Under the pieces are notes generated by a model, which was given only the letters and a program-made list of their open reading frames with translations, was not told the origin of the DNA and ran no database searches. From Staphylotrichum longicolle (Eukaryota > Ascomycota > Sordariomycetes > Sordariales > Chaetomiaceae): a DNA stretch of 64,000 bases. Below, one piece after another: positions 12,145-23,230 of the stretch (positions are counted from its first letter, which is position 1; each line of letters begins with the position of its first letter). Where the stretch lies: positions 6,014,001 to 6,078,000 of the forward strand of contig JAHCVI010000001.1 in assembly GCA_019096155.1 (NCBI GenBank), written 5' to 3'. The position numbers and the translations under genes are program-made.

Positions 12145-13701
12145 TTTGGGAGCGTGTTTTGGTCGCGAGGCGACCGTGGATTGCGATGTTGTGTTTCAAG
12201 TGACTTGTTCCTTTCTTGAATCCCAGGATTGAGAAGAGGGTGAACTTCGTTGAGTTCAACCCTCGCAAACTAATTGCTTTGTGGAGCTAAGCTGGTACAA
12301 ACGCCTGCTTAATGAAGAAACATTCTGTATCAAATGCAACAACCTGACTTATCAGCCGTGTGTCGTGAGGTTCGGAGATGGTCTCGGTGTGATTCCGAGG
12401 CCGAGTATCTCCGGTGTCAAGGGTCAAGCTGGAAGGCGCAATGTGGTTTATAAATCCTGTCATCGAGTCTGGCCCACAGCCGGGACCCTTGGGGAGAGTG
12501 GGGAGGAAATGGCGGGGCAAGCGATAACGGCGATTGATAAGATCAGCAGTCTGGCAGTCTGGTTGGCCCGATGTCTGCACGCAGTTCAAGCCCTGCGGCC
12601 CAGCGAGAGGCTCCACATTTGACAACAAGAGGAACACAACAACCCCTGAGTCTCGTCGACAACTGTCTGCCTTATCTTCTCTTAGGGTGACACCACCCGG
12701 GATTTAGCTTCAATTGCAATTCTTTCCATGCCCTCTAAGGAACACGGCCATCAACATCTTGCGCGTTTGCTGGGTTTGCCTCGGGGTCCTCAGGGACAGC
12801 AACAATGTCGCACTGAGGGCACTCCAAACGTCAGTTAATATCCTCCGCGCAGGTGTTTGCTAAGTCATGTTCGGTCGGCAAGCTTAATGATACCCGATAT
12901 TATCACTTGATGGTGAAGTAGAGTTACTGTGCAATGCCGTGATGACGATGGGTTCAATTCAAGGTCACCAGAGCACTCGCCCCGGTTGTATCTTGGACCC
13001 CAACCATCGGAACCCAGGGCCCGAACTTGGTAGTTGATTTTCGTGGCTGCAGATTGTGGCAGATGTCAAGGTTGGGTATTATGGCTGAAGAGCTGCTCGT
13101 CTTTCCCTCCTGAACCGCTGCTATTGTGTTTGTCAGTCTAGGACGGGGACAATTACCATTGTCCCCGATGTCAATTTCTCTAGATGATTCAACTAAAGGC
13201 CATTAGCATTTTTCAGGACTGAACACACTATGCAATGCGATTCCAGTTGTGGCTGGTTGCCCGGTTATTTATCACAATGGCGCTCAGGGTTGCTCCTTCC
13301 CGTTGAATACCAACTCATCTGGAGACACTTCGGATGACGCGAGGATCAGATTTGAAAACCGAACCATTTATTCTTGAAGGCACCCTTCTTTCCTTCTTTC
13401 CTTTTCCACGTACTTATCACTTATCAGCGTGGCTGACCCGCGCTCACTGACGCGATTCCCCCAACCACAAGACACATTGAGGAACACCACGTCCCAACAC
13501 CGACAACCACTTCATATCATTTCTCCAACCCGCCAGTTGAGAGCCCACCTTACTCACTCTATTTCTTTTATTATTTTCCCCCTTAAACACTTCAACGCGA
13601 ACCTGACATCATCACTCTACCCCTATTTTCCCCCTATCGTGGGGAACAAACAGCATATCACGACCCAGAGAAGGTTGAAGACGCGTTACACCGGAAGCAC
13701 C
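12145..13701. other. Intergenic and Rec8 leader
   Basis: About 1.5 kb between the divergent lactone oxidase and Rec8 genes, more AT-rich than the genes. The last 300 bases are C/T-rich, with TTCC repeats near 13384-13405, as in fungal core promoters and leaders. No coding pattern is seen. Confidence 0.55.
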
Positions 13702-16042
13702 ATGTTCTACAGTCATGAAAGTAAGTTTCAGCATTTGTATTTTATCAAGCGATGGCTGTTTACTGATGATATTGGTTAGTTCTTACCAGCCAGGCGTATG
13801 GTGTGGCAACAGTCTGGTAAGTACGGCATCAGGCCTTGGGTTCGACGTAGTTTTGACAGGCCTCTGTACACAGGCTGGTGTCGACAATCGGTCTCAGGTC
13901 GACAACCCGAAAGATATCACGAAAGGCAATCCAAGAAGTTGACGTGCAGAAGGCATGCGACACTATTCTCCAGCCGGGAGCGCCCATCGCGTTGCGTCTC
14001 CAGGGCAGCCTTCTCTATGGACTCTCAAGAGTCTATTCGCAGCAGTGTCACTATGTGCTCACTGATGCTGAGAGGGTTCAAGCCCATATGAGGGCCTTCT
14101 ACAATGCTCTAGGCGGGAGTGACAACGCGCTTGATCCTCAAGCGGGGAAATCAAAGTAAGTTTAGAAATCATTCCATCTGCTGGCGTGGCTAACCGAGAC
14201 AGGCGGAAGGAACTTATTCTTGAAGATGACCCAGAGTTTGATCTCAACCTAGATCTTCCCGCCTTCCACTTTGACGATGATGGCAATTTAGTCATTCCGC
14301 ACGCCAGCCAGGCTTCACGCAAAACCTCCTCTCAGCTCTCGCCCCTACAAACCGACGGCTCTTTCTCCAGTTCCAATCGTTCTATTCTCGGCGGGTTTGA
14401 CCTTTCCCAGTCACCATTTGGCGGCGGAAACTCTATCATGGCAGAACCGTTTGGGGCAGGAACAATGACGCCCGGCAAGGAAGATAACGGGCTCATGGTA
14501 TTTGGTGACGAGGAACGCGAGCTCCAGGCACTTGACGATTGGGGAATCGAGATCGACGCTGATGGAAACATCGTCCCGGTGATGGAGGAGCCTCAGCTGC
14601 CCCGACTTCCGCAGCCAGAGAACCAGCAAGGTACAGCCCCGTTGGAACAAGACCAAACTGTTATCTTCGACGAGCAAGGCGATGTGGTCATGAGTGGCGG
14701 CGAAATCTTCCATTCTGACCCGCCCGTTGCTGTGGAGCAAGGGCAAGAACACCAGACGCAGGATCAAGACCAAGCGCAGGAACAAGAAGTGCAGGAAGGC
14801 GCGGTGGAAGAGGAAGTCAACTCCGGCCGAGCACCAATCCGCGTCCAGCGCCGACGACGTCGTCCAATCCTCGCACTTGACGATCACACCAAGGTCACAC
14901 GGCAAGAACTCAAGTCATGGTCCACTAACTACCTCACCAATGCTGAGCAGTCGAGCCAGAGACGCCATGGAACCACTGCTAATGAAGCCCGCAAAAATGC
15001 CTTCAATCTAATCTTCGGCCGCGGCATCGGCGGTGTCGGTTTGCCAACTGGTATTCCAGGCATTCCTCACCCTTTGGCACCGCGCTTTGCGGGCGAAGGC
15101 CTGCACGCGTGCCTCCTCGGCATCACCGTCACGCATCCCGAAGGTGAAGACGTCGAAACCCCACGTGGCCGCCGGCGCTCGGCCCTTGAAGCCCTAGAGC
15201 TTGAGCAAGATGATGCCGACCGCCGCGTTCGTCGCCGACTCAGCGACGACGAAGACTCCCAAAACTCCCAACACGCCCAGCCCCAGCTTCTCCAGGATGA
15301 CGACGTCTTTCAACCCCTCCTTGGTGATGACGACGAGTTGCCTCCAGTTGAAGTCGGCAGACGCGCGGGATCCATCCTCCCCGATATCCCATCCGACGTA
15401 CCCTGGAACCGCCCCTCGTCCCAGATTCCCAGCTCTTCCATCAAAGGCGCGGGCAGCAAACCTCCCAGCAGACAAGTCAGCGCCAGCCCTCTGCACGGGC
15501 GCGGCAGTCTCCTCATTCCAGGTCCCGACATTGAGCGTTTCAGCGACGATGCCGGACCCTTCGTCGGCGGCTCAGACGGCTTTGCACCTCTCCACTCAGG
15601 CGCCAATTCCTTCCCGTCCGACCCCGTCTCCCCGGGAGGCAACAACAACATGCAAACCCAGTCCACCTCCCAAGCAATGCGCACCGCTCTCGACCGCGAA
15701 GGCCAGAACTTCCTCAACTACGTCGAGTCTGTCGCCCGCGAGAAGGGCCACCGCACTGAGGACGGACAGAATAGCCACAACGACAACAACGACAACAAGA
15801 AGCACTGGGTCGAGTTCGACTCGCTCTTCGAGATGGAGGACCAGAAGCGCGCCGTCGTGGCGCAGGCGTTCTACCACGTCCTTTCGCTCGCGACCAAGAA
15901 TGTCGTCAGGGTCAGGCAGGACGGGCAGGGCGGGACCGAGGCGTTTGGCACCATCCACGTCGGGGTCGACATTTCGATGACGGGCATCGGAGACGAGGGA
16001 GGCGAGGATGGTGTCGAGAAGGAAGGAATGGACATGGATTGA
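13702..16042 (+). CDS. REC8: Meiotic cohesin alpha-kleisin Rec8
   Basis: Kleisin subunit that closes the Smc1-Smc3 ring and holds sister chromatids together in meiosis. Exons 13702-13720, 13780-13816, 13874-14155 and 14203-16042 give 725 residues. The Rad21/Rec8 N-terminal domain starts at residue 1 (MFYSHEILTSQAYGVATVW) and continues through KACDTILQPGAPIALRLQGSLLYG..VY.QQC.YVL, the Smc3-binding head. The middle is acidic, Gln/Glu-rich (about 255-290) and low in conservation, where separase sites would lie. A winged-helix-like C-terminus (ALDREGQNFLNYVE, FDSLFEMEDQKRAVVAQAFYHVLSLATKN) should bind Smc1. The two tiny first exons match the split N-terminus common in fungal kleisins. Rec8 is preferred to Rad21 because of the diverged middle and N-terminal residues; Rad21 is not fully excluded. 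Confidence 0.87.
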
Positions 16043-16507
16043 AGAGACGCGAGTGCGCCATTGGAAGACTCGCTCATGTCGAAGAAGGCTTGCATGGGCG
16101 GTATGGAAGGGGTGAGGCGATGCAAGGCGAGCAAGTGCTTGCTGGGCATTTCACAGAGCAGAAGCTCTTTGACTCCGGTTCCAACTAGGCGTTGGATGGG
16201 GAGATCTCGGTCTCTGATATTTTACGCAGTTATGGCAAGCTTGGAAGGGATGGTCCGTATCGGATCTCAGGTCGATTTTTGCTCATCACGCGCAACGGGA
16301 GAAAAATGGTCATCTGGGGACGTCGAGAGATACACGGGAGGTATTGAACCACGGATATCACTGCTGGGAAGAAGCAGGCACGGTGCATCATTAGCTCAAA
16401 AGATCGAGATTATTCTTCATTGTGTGGTCATATGTCACTGTCCCAAACCAAACGCCTGTCTGCTGGTATGCATAAAAATCAAGAACCCGCTCTTACCATC
16501 ATGCCCA
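16043..16507. other. Convergent 3' flank
   Basis: Untranslated DNA between the Rec8 and Rab escort stop codons. No gene seen. Confidence 0.6.
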
Positions 16508-18238
16508 TCACTCGTAAACATCGTCATCATCCATAGCACCCTCCCGATCCTCAAAGGTCAGGTACTCTGACGCTACGGCAGCGTCACCCATTACTTTCGT
16601 CCAGGCCTCGCGGACTGGCTCCAAGGTCGAGTCATCAAACGAGAGGGAGGAAGATGGCGCGGGGAAGGTGAAGATCGGACCTTCCGCTTCAAGGATACCT
16701 GAACCAGCGTGCTGATCGTACTGGAGCTGGAAAAGGACCTGGGGCCTTTTCTCATCGCCCGTGACACCAGTGAAGGCATCCAATGCCCGCTCCAAGACTT
16801 CTTTTGCACACGATGTTGCCATAGTCGTAAAGTACAGTACACCTATTGTCTTCAGTCAGCCTTGATCATGCAATAATCTGAAGCAGAAAAAGTGCGTTGA
16901 AGAAGAGCACATCAGAATGTCAGAAGTGTTTAACGTCAGTGCCGAAGCTCAGACAATGTAGATAAGTATTCAAAATGGGAATCATCATAGTACTCGGGGC
17001 AAAAGCTGAGGGGCATCAACTTACTCTGACCAACAGGGCATTCCCCGGTATCGCTGGAGTGGGCAGACAGATAGACCGGGTACTTGGATGCCGTCCCATC
17101 CGCGGCCGAAAGTGAGCCTGCGGGGAACGCGACAACGGCGACAGCCGGTCGCGGCGCCCCTTCAACGAGGGCTTCGAAAAGTGTCTTCAGCGGGGAGCCT
17201 ATCACGGCCACTAGCCTGCTGATGCCTTTTTGGTCGCTCGGACTCTCGTCGGCGCGAACCAACATCCGTGCCTTGACCGTGTCGCCGCTTGTGAGTTCGA
17301 GTCTGACCTCGTCACCAATCGTCTTGGTCTCCTTGATGCCGTTCCCTAGCATGTACACGGCGCCACCAACGGCGCCGGCACGACATGAGACCTGGGCAAT
17401 CTCTGAGAGACCACCCCACTTGGGGTAAAGGGCAGCAAAGCCTGGGCCGTAAACACTCATTGACGAGAGATGGCGACGGATGGCAGCCAACCCGTCTTTG
17501 GTGCTGATCCTTCCATCAAGTGAAAGGGTGAGGGTGATGATGTACGTTTGCAGCTCTGCATCCATCTTAAACTCTTGTTGCAGCAAGTCGGCCAATGGCG
17601 CATCGGCATGCGGCTCCCAGGTCTCCAGCTGTGGCGAGCTCTCGTAATCCAGGACGAACTTGAGGAACTTCATCAGCAGCCGCTTCGCCTTGGTTGAGAT
17701 GGCAGTTGTCGAGAAGACTTCTTCGCGGGTGGATGGAATGCGGGCTAAGGAGGGCTGCTGCGTCGGGTCTTGGGACTGCTTGAAGATGTAGAAGGATCCC
17801 ACGGCAAGGAATTCAACCTGGCGGTAAGCACGCGAGGAGACCAGCTGCGACAGCAGGGCTGAGCGAGCATGGATCAAAGTCGGTGCGAGAGCAAGTGAGT
17901 ATGCCCGAGATGAGGACAAGGTGGTAGCGCCTTCAGGTCGTACGATAGACGCCGACTTGAAGAGGCTGCCATGGCCCGCCGACACTCGACCAACCCACTG
18001 CTCGGCATCCTGAATGCTGAAGGCCGCCTGGGCACCACCATAGAACTCGTTTGGGTCTATGTGTAGAATTTTCTTGCCAGACCGCGAGAGGGCTCTTCAA
18101 GGAGAAGGAAAGCTAAGTCAGTCAGACGGGAAAATCGCGAGTGTGGCAGCTCGGCCCAACTCACAAAGCAAGCAGCGACTGCTGTAATCCGGTGCCGCTG
18201 ATGACGACATCCCAGAGGGTGTCGCTCAAGGACTCCAT
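16508..18238 (-). CDS. MRS6: Rab escort protein (geranylgeranyltransferase II component A)
   Basis: REP presents newly made Rab GTPases to geranylgeranyltransferase II so that they can be lipidated. Exons 18165-18238, 17025-18094 and 16508-16842 give 492 residues. The N-terminus has the GDI/REP dinucleotide-fold signature (WDVVISGTGLQQSLLALALSRSGKKILHIDPNEFYGG), split by intron 1. VEFLAVGSFYIF and the SMSVYGPGFAALYPKWGGLSEIAQ stretch match the Rab-binding platform and the conserved GDI region 3. SVLYFTT spans the last junction. The C-terminus is acidic (DDDDVYE). REP is preferred to GDI because of overall divergence and the long C-terminal part. Intron 2 is 182 nt, about three times the usual length here, and carries snoRNA-like motifs listed separately. 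Confidence 0.88.
16856..16988 (-). ncRNA. Candidate intronic box C/D snoRNA
   Basis: Lies within the 182-nt intron 2 of the Rab escort gene, in the gene's sense. A C box ATGATGA is at 16982-16988 and a CTGA D'-like box at 16949-16952. Directly against it, at 16953-16966, is a 14-base element whose complement reads ACAATGTAGATAAG, a segment I recall as highly conserved in fungal 28S rRNA. A C'-like TGATGT (around 16909-16914) and CTGA boxes at 16920-16923 and 16856-16859 offer possible 3' ends. The terminal stem is weak, so boundaries are uncertain. By the box-plus-five rule the target would be the U of ACAAU. The rRNA match is from memory and was not searched. Confidence 0.42.
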
Positions 18239-19901
18239 TTTTACATGGAACAAGCAAACTCCTGCGGACAGAACCGTCTGTAGAGATCTTGTTTTGGAGG
18301 AGTGTGGAAAACCACGAAATGGAAAGAGGGTTTGCAGGCAGCGAAAATTTGAATGAAGTCGAAGTTGCTGGTGGGACCGCGTCATGAACGGGTCCAGCAA
18401 ATCAGTCGGCAAATAATAAACCCGTTCAGGTAGGCGCACAGACCACTCTCTGTGCAGAAGCGACCAAAAAGCCTGGCTCTGGGCATTGCAGGAAATTTCT
18501 CCTTTTGAAATCAGCGCTCAACAAACCACGCAATTGCTGCTTTGCACGAAGGCGTTGCAGATGGTGGGGGACCTTTCATTAGGGCCTTTTGAGTTGGGCG
18601 AGAGATCAACTCTGTCTCCCTGTATCTCCTGCTCTGGAATTCATGTGTAAGGGCGGGTCGAAAGGTTTTGACACATTTTCATGTTCCACCACAAGCTGCT
18701 GCAGGCCACAGCTCGGAATCCTTGTTTTGGGGTGCTGTAGATATCCAGATGGCGTCGTGACTGTGCTACAGAACCGTGCTATGTTGCGTTCACCTACACG
18801 TCCTGTATAATTGAGCACCGCTGGTACTGGACCTGAAAGTGCAGCTGAACGGTCATGAACTTGAAGTCGTCCACTTCGTACTTCCATGGCAAACCGGAGT
18901 GTATGTAAGTATGTTCATGGCGAGAAAGGGTCAAGAGACTCAACAGACTCAACACTCAAACAGGCTTCAGCTCAAAGAGGTGAGCTTGTACTGTTGCAAA
19001 ACGGCTTCCCCTCCAATATGTGTCAACCGTCGTGACATACAAGGGCGGGTGTGGGATACTCCTTCGATGGTGACCTGCATGGGATCAAGTGTGTGGATGA
19101 AAGTACTTTCCAACTGGGGAAGTTTTGCTTAGACTCTGTTGACCCATCAAGATCTTTGGGACAGGAAGAAGCAGCAGGAAGTAAAAATCACAGAGCAGCT
19201 CATAGGAGCTGAAAGGGTTGTATAACTAGGGGATGGAAACCCAGGGGGGAGGAAGGAGCACATCTGGGAGCGGACCGACCGCGATATACCAGATTTCGAA
19301 GAAGCCTTGTCAGCTTGCCGAGTCTGTGGCGTGGTGCAGCGGTATCTGGAGACGAAAAGAGAAATCAAACTGGGTGTACGATATGCTAGGCGATGATGGC
19401 ACGCACAGTTCTTTTTGGGCCAGGGCGCCCAAGTTCGAAACCGAACAGCTGCTGGTATTGTTGGCCTTCTTTTTTCACCATGCCACTCTGCTTCATAGGG
19501 AAATCAAGAGCATGACGGGACCAGGCACGGCCATCATCGATACCCCAACAATGCTCAGCCTCCTATTCCATGTTATACCAGAAGCAACGCAACCTGCAAA
19601 GAGCATATTGCCGCCCAACTTTCTTTCCCATGTCCCTGGGCACGACCCTACCAGTTCCCTTTTCTGATACATGCTTCGCGGTGCCCTTGCCCAACAAGCC
19701 TTCCCACAGCCTCTGACATGTCCAACCGCCTTGCGGGACGGACCGTCAAACTCCTTGCTGGTGTATCCCGCTAATAGCTAGGGTTTGAGGGCGTCCAATA
19801 GTGGCGCCCGAAGCTGCCTTGCCGTTGCACTGACTTTCGGGAATCCTTCATCGGGTATCAACTCATACACAGTCCCATACTCTCTGCCTCTTTGAAGTAG
19901 A
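18239..19901. other. Intergenic, no gene seen
   Basis: About 1.66 kb between the 5' end of the Rab escort gene and the 3' end of Rrp43. One open frame (19233-19667) has no recognisable motif, no intron signals and unlike codon use, so it is not called. Confidence 0.5.
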
Positions 19902-21028
19902 TCACCCCATGGCCTTCTGGACCTCCTTCCATCTCCCCTCTGCAACCCCAACATAACCGCGTATCAGCTCTCTCCCAATCACCGTCCCGCCCTGTTTCTC
20001 CATGCTCTTGATCCTCGTCTCCCCATCGCTGCAGTCCACCACAACGGTGATCATCTCTCGGCAGAGCGTCTCCTCCAGCCGGTCCGGGTCCAGCAGGATC
20101 CAGTTCCTCCCTTCGCCAGGGGCGTCGCTCTGCTCCTTCTCCATAAACACCGCAGCGCTGCAGGCTACCGGCAGGCCCCTGACATTCAACTTCCTCTCCT
20201 CCGTCCGCGAGCACACCACCAGCTCTCGATCCGGATCCCACCTCGCGGCAGGTAACTTCGTATCTCTCAGCGCCGCGACGACCGCCGCCCAGGCCGCATC
20301 GAACGGATTCCCGTCAAACGACAGAAACAGCAGATCGACATAGAGCACCCAGTACGCCACCACCCTCTCCTCCCCCTCCACCTCCGCCCTCCGCCTCCGC
20401 CTCCGCCTCCGCATCCCCCTCTCCCATTTCCGTATCCTCGTCCCCACCGTTCTTCTTATTCTTCCCACCCTTCGCGCGCTCCTCCCCGGGGCGGTACCAC
20501 ACCTCAGATCCGCCGCCTCCACCAGCCCCGTCGCGTGCAGCAGCGAGTACACCCGCGTCGAGAGCGTCTGCGCGAGCGCCGTCGGCGGCACGCCCGGCAG
20601 GAACTGCGGCGCCGCCCCCGTCGCCAGCTCGATGTTGGGCACCAGCAGGTCGTAGTCCCTCAGCTCCCCCCGCCCACCGCCCCGCTGCCCCCCGTTCCCG
20701 TTCCCGTTCCGCCAATCTCATCCTGGCTGTTGTTGTCGACCAGAGGCCGGAACTGCGGGATCCGCTCGACGGGCAGCAGCTCGCCGCGCACGCCGCAGAT
20801 GACGGTGGTGTCGCCGACGCGGACGAGGGCGCTGCCGTGGGCGTGGGAGAGCGACGAGGCGGTTATGTGGACGGGCCGGGCCTCCTGGGAGGCGCGGCCG
20901 TTTGTGCGGGTCGGTGCGGCGGAGCTGGAGCTGTTGGAGGCGGCGGGGGTGAGGTTGCGCAGGAGGAAGGGGTGCGGGGAGAGTTTGGCGAAGATGGGCC
21001 CCGGGAGGTTGATCGTGGGGGCCGTCAT
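19902..21028 (-). CDS. RRP43: Exosome core subunit Rrp43 (RNase PH-like), frame disrupted
   Basis: Catalytically inactive RNase PH-fold subunit of the RNA exosome ring, acting in rRNA and mRNA 3' processing in nucleus and cytoplasm. The ATG at 21028 opens MTAPTINLPGPIFAKLSPHPFLLRN, followed by HAHGSALVRVGDTTVICGVRGEL. Then LRDYDLLVPNIELATG and later VVAYWVLYVDLLFLSFDGNPFDAAWAAVVAALRDTKLP match the RNase PH core. Three frame changes are needed: at the six-C run 20666-20671; near 20500-20504, where frame 3 gives the expected acidic linker after VWYRP; and back again inside the G-rich repeat at about 20358-20410. Without the last two, the frame stays open but reads an unnatural arginine run. All can be explained by missing bases in G/C tracts. 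Family identification is good; the exact protein is unresolved. Confidence 0.78.
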
Positions 21029-21489
21029 TTTTTGGGAACGGGACCGTGTTGTTGTTTTGTTGTTGTCCTGAGGAATGGTGTTGGTGAAGATGGGGATGTT
21101 GCCGGGCCTTTTGCAAAGGGCCAATTGTGCTGGTCGGTCGTCCGTCTGCTGTTGGGTTCCTGGTGAAGGACCAGGATGGTTGGGAATTTTCTGGGTTTCT
21201 TTCAGCCTTGCAGATGGTGGTGGGTTGCAAACAGGCACAGGGCGGCCAATGGGGATTTTAGCGGTAGCGGCAGGGATTCTCAGCGCATCTGCAGAGTGTG
21301 AGTTTAGCGAGGTGGCCCCACCATCACAGCGCTGAGTTCAACTCTCAGCACACCCCACACAGAACATCCAGAACATCCAGAACATCCAACAACACAATTA
21401 GCAGAGATTGTTGGAGGGGCCAAAATGCTGAGTTGTTCTTTTGATGGCGGTGATCGCAATGGTGTTAGGCATACATTGTCATTTTTATT
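21029..21489. promoter_or_regulatory. Rrp43 upstream region and hydrolase 3' flank
   Basis: About 460 bases between two genes on the same strand. It contains a short tandem of aacatccag (about 21363-21390), three near-copies. No gene seen. Confidence 0.5.
21363..21392. repeat. AGAACATCC short tandem repeat
   Basis: agaacatccagaacatcc.. is repeated three times with slight change at the end. It lies between the hydrolase 3' end and the Rrp43 leader. Confidence 0.75.
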
Positions 21490-22762
21490 CTACTCGCCTA
21501 CCGCGTCCGTCTCACCCTGCGACCGCCTCCAGAAATTGGAAACAACAGCTGCAACCTCGTCCCCTTTGCTCATGACCAGTTCATGCCCTGCATCCAACAA
21601 GACCGCCTCAAATCCGTCTTCGCCCAGCACCGCCGTGGCGTCGTGTATGAGCTCCTCCTTCACAATCACCGGATCGGAAGCCCCCAGCACGAGGAGGATC
21701 TTCCCTCCTGTGAGCCCCGGCAACTCATCCGCCGTGTCCTCCCACCCGGCCCTCTCCCTCCTCTCCGCCAGTAACTGCCCCAGCGCATGCCAGTCCTCTT
21801 TCTGCTCGTAGATGGGCGCATACCGTATACTGCTCACAAACGCAGGGATGAACCCCTCGTGATGCCTCAGCTGCCAGCCCATAACCGCCGAGACCGTATG
21901 CCCCGGCCTGCTGGCGAGCAGCACCGCATTATCAAACCCATGCCCCCCGCTCGCATCGCTGTTCTTATGCCTCTCCCCGCCATTGCCCCCCACAACCTCC
22001 GTTGCCATCTTCGTCTCCGTAACCGGTCGTCCCCCGCTCCCCCCCGCGGGCGGCGTCAGCCTCCTCCGGATCAACCACTGCAGCATCCCTTCGGGGAGCA
22101 CCCCCCTCGAATACAGCATCCGACTCCTCCAGCTCACATGGCCCGGCCGGATCAGTCCGCCGCCCGCGATCACCACGACCGACTTGACCATCCTCGGAAA
22201 ATACCGCGCAAACGGCACCGCCAGGCCCCCGCCCAGCGAGTACCCGACCAGGTGAAACGCGCCGTCCCCCGTCCACCCGCCCAGCCGCGACGACGCCAGC
22301 ACCAGCAGGATCTGCGTCGTGTACAGGCGCGCGTCGTACGGCACGTCCGCGGGCGCGTCCGAGTAGCCCCGGCCGAACAGGTCGAACAGCATGACGCGGT
22401 ACCCGCGGGCGACGAGCGCCTCGGCGAGGGTGCCGAGCGCCAGGCAGGGGGTGCTGATGCCGTGCAAGAGCAAGACCTTTTCGCCGTGCTCGGGGCCCCA
22501 TTCGAAGACTTGGATGGTGCCGTAGGGGGTGGCGACGGCGCGGCCGCCGGGGAGGACGTTGGGCGGGTACGGGAGGGCGGCGATCTCGGAGGGGGAGAGT
22601 GGGGAGGTGGGTTTTGCGCGGTGAGGGGATGGGTGGCGCGGGGGTCGAGTTGGCGCCGAGGAGGGAGGAGGCCAAAAGATAGGTCGAGATGCCGGCTGCC
22701 GCGCCGAGGCCGAGGAAGAGGGCGGCGCCCGCCGGCGGTTCGGTGGATGCCCAGGCCGGCAT
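21490..22762 (-). CDS. Alpha/beta hydrolase with N-terminal membrane anchor, frame disrupted
   Basis: About 420 residues. The ATG at 22762 opens MPAWASTEPPAGAALFLGLGAAAGISTYLLASSLLGA, a clear single transmembrane or signal-anchor helix. In another frame follows a complete alpha/beta-hydrolase core: VLLLHGISTPC (oxyanion region), MLFDLFGRGYSD, the nucleophile elbow GYSLGGG, GASDPVI with the likely acidic residue, and AGHELV with the catalytic histidine. There is no GT..AG intron between the two frames, so a break must lie in about 22600-22650, probably two missing bases (or one extra) in runs such as the five G at 22640-22644. A loop rich in Gly/Asn/Thr between the lid and the acid is unusual. 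Substrate unknown; lipase or epoxide-hydrolase-like enzymes share this layout. Confidence 0.75.
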
Positions 22763-23230
22763 TGGATGAAGTTAAAGTTGAGAGTTGTCCTTGGTGAAGG
22801 AAATGGTTCCCGTTCTAACCCTCCCAGCGACCTCGCACCGCCTGATGTGATTGTGTTGGTTTTGCTGCGGATAGGGACTGATCCGGGGATGCGGGCGGCA
22901 AAGCCGGGAATAAATGTTTCGATGCGGGCGCTTCTCGGCTCGGCAGTCAGCATGCAGGGCCGCCTTGGCAAACCTTGGCCCCACCGGCTCCGAAACCGAG
23001 ATGCCGGGTTGGTGTTGAGGAAATCGCAGGCCTGTAGAAAAGCAACGGTTGGGCTTTGCAGTGCTGTTATAAACAGTGCCTCCTCGACACAAGCAGGCGT
23101 CATAATTCGAGGCCCAGGGGAGGTCACCCACGGTGCGCCCAGAAGTCCAGGATCACCGGGGTCCTGAAGTTTGGCGGGGTAGCCCTCCCTGGCAAACACC
23201 CCGCAGAGCGAGGTCTTGTCACCAAGGCCG
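22763..23230. other. Intergenic, no gene seen
   Basis: Promoter side of the hydrolase gene and 3' side of the small gene at 23231. No coding pattern or RNA gene seen. Confidence 0.5.

Noticed and set aside
12145..12268. Extension of the lactone oxidase frame to 12268
   Set aside because: That frame opens only at a TTG; the ATG at 12144 has a better context, and the extension matches no known N-terminus.
16936..17024. Intron of the Rab escort gene read as coding (KLMPLSFCPEYYDD...)
   Set aside because: Splicing from GTAAGT to 16842 gives the conserved GQSVLYFTT and keeps the frame; the read-through soon hits a stop.
19233..19667. 145-residue open frame on the plus strand
   Set aside because: No motif, no introns, codon use unlike the neighbours; probably chance.
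20340..20510. Intron across the RRP43 linker
   Set aside because: G-rich sequence without branch site or pyrimidine tract; GTGTGG donor not supported.
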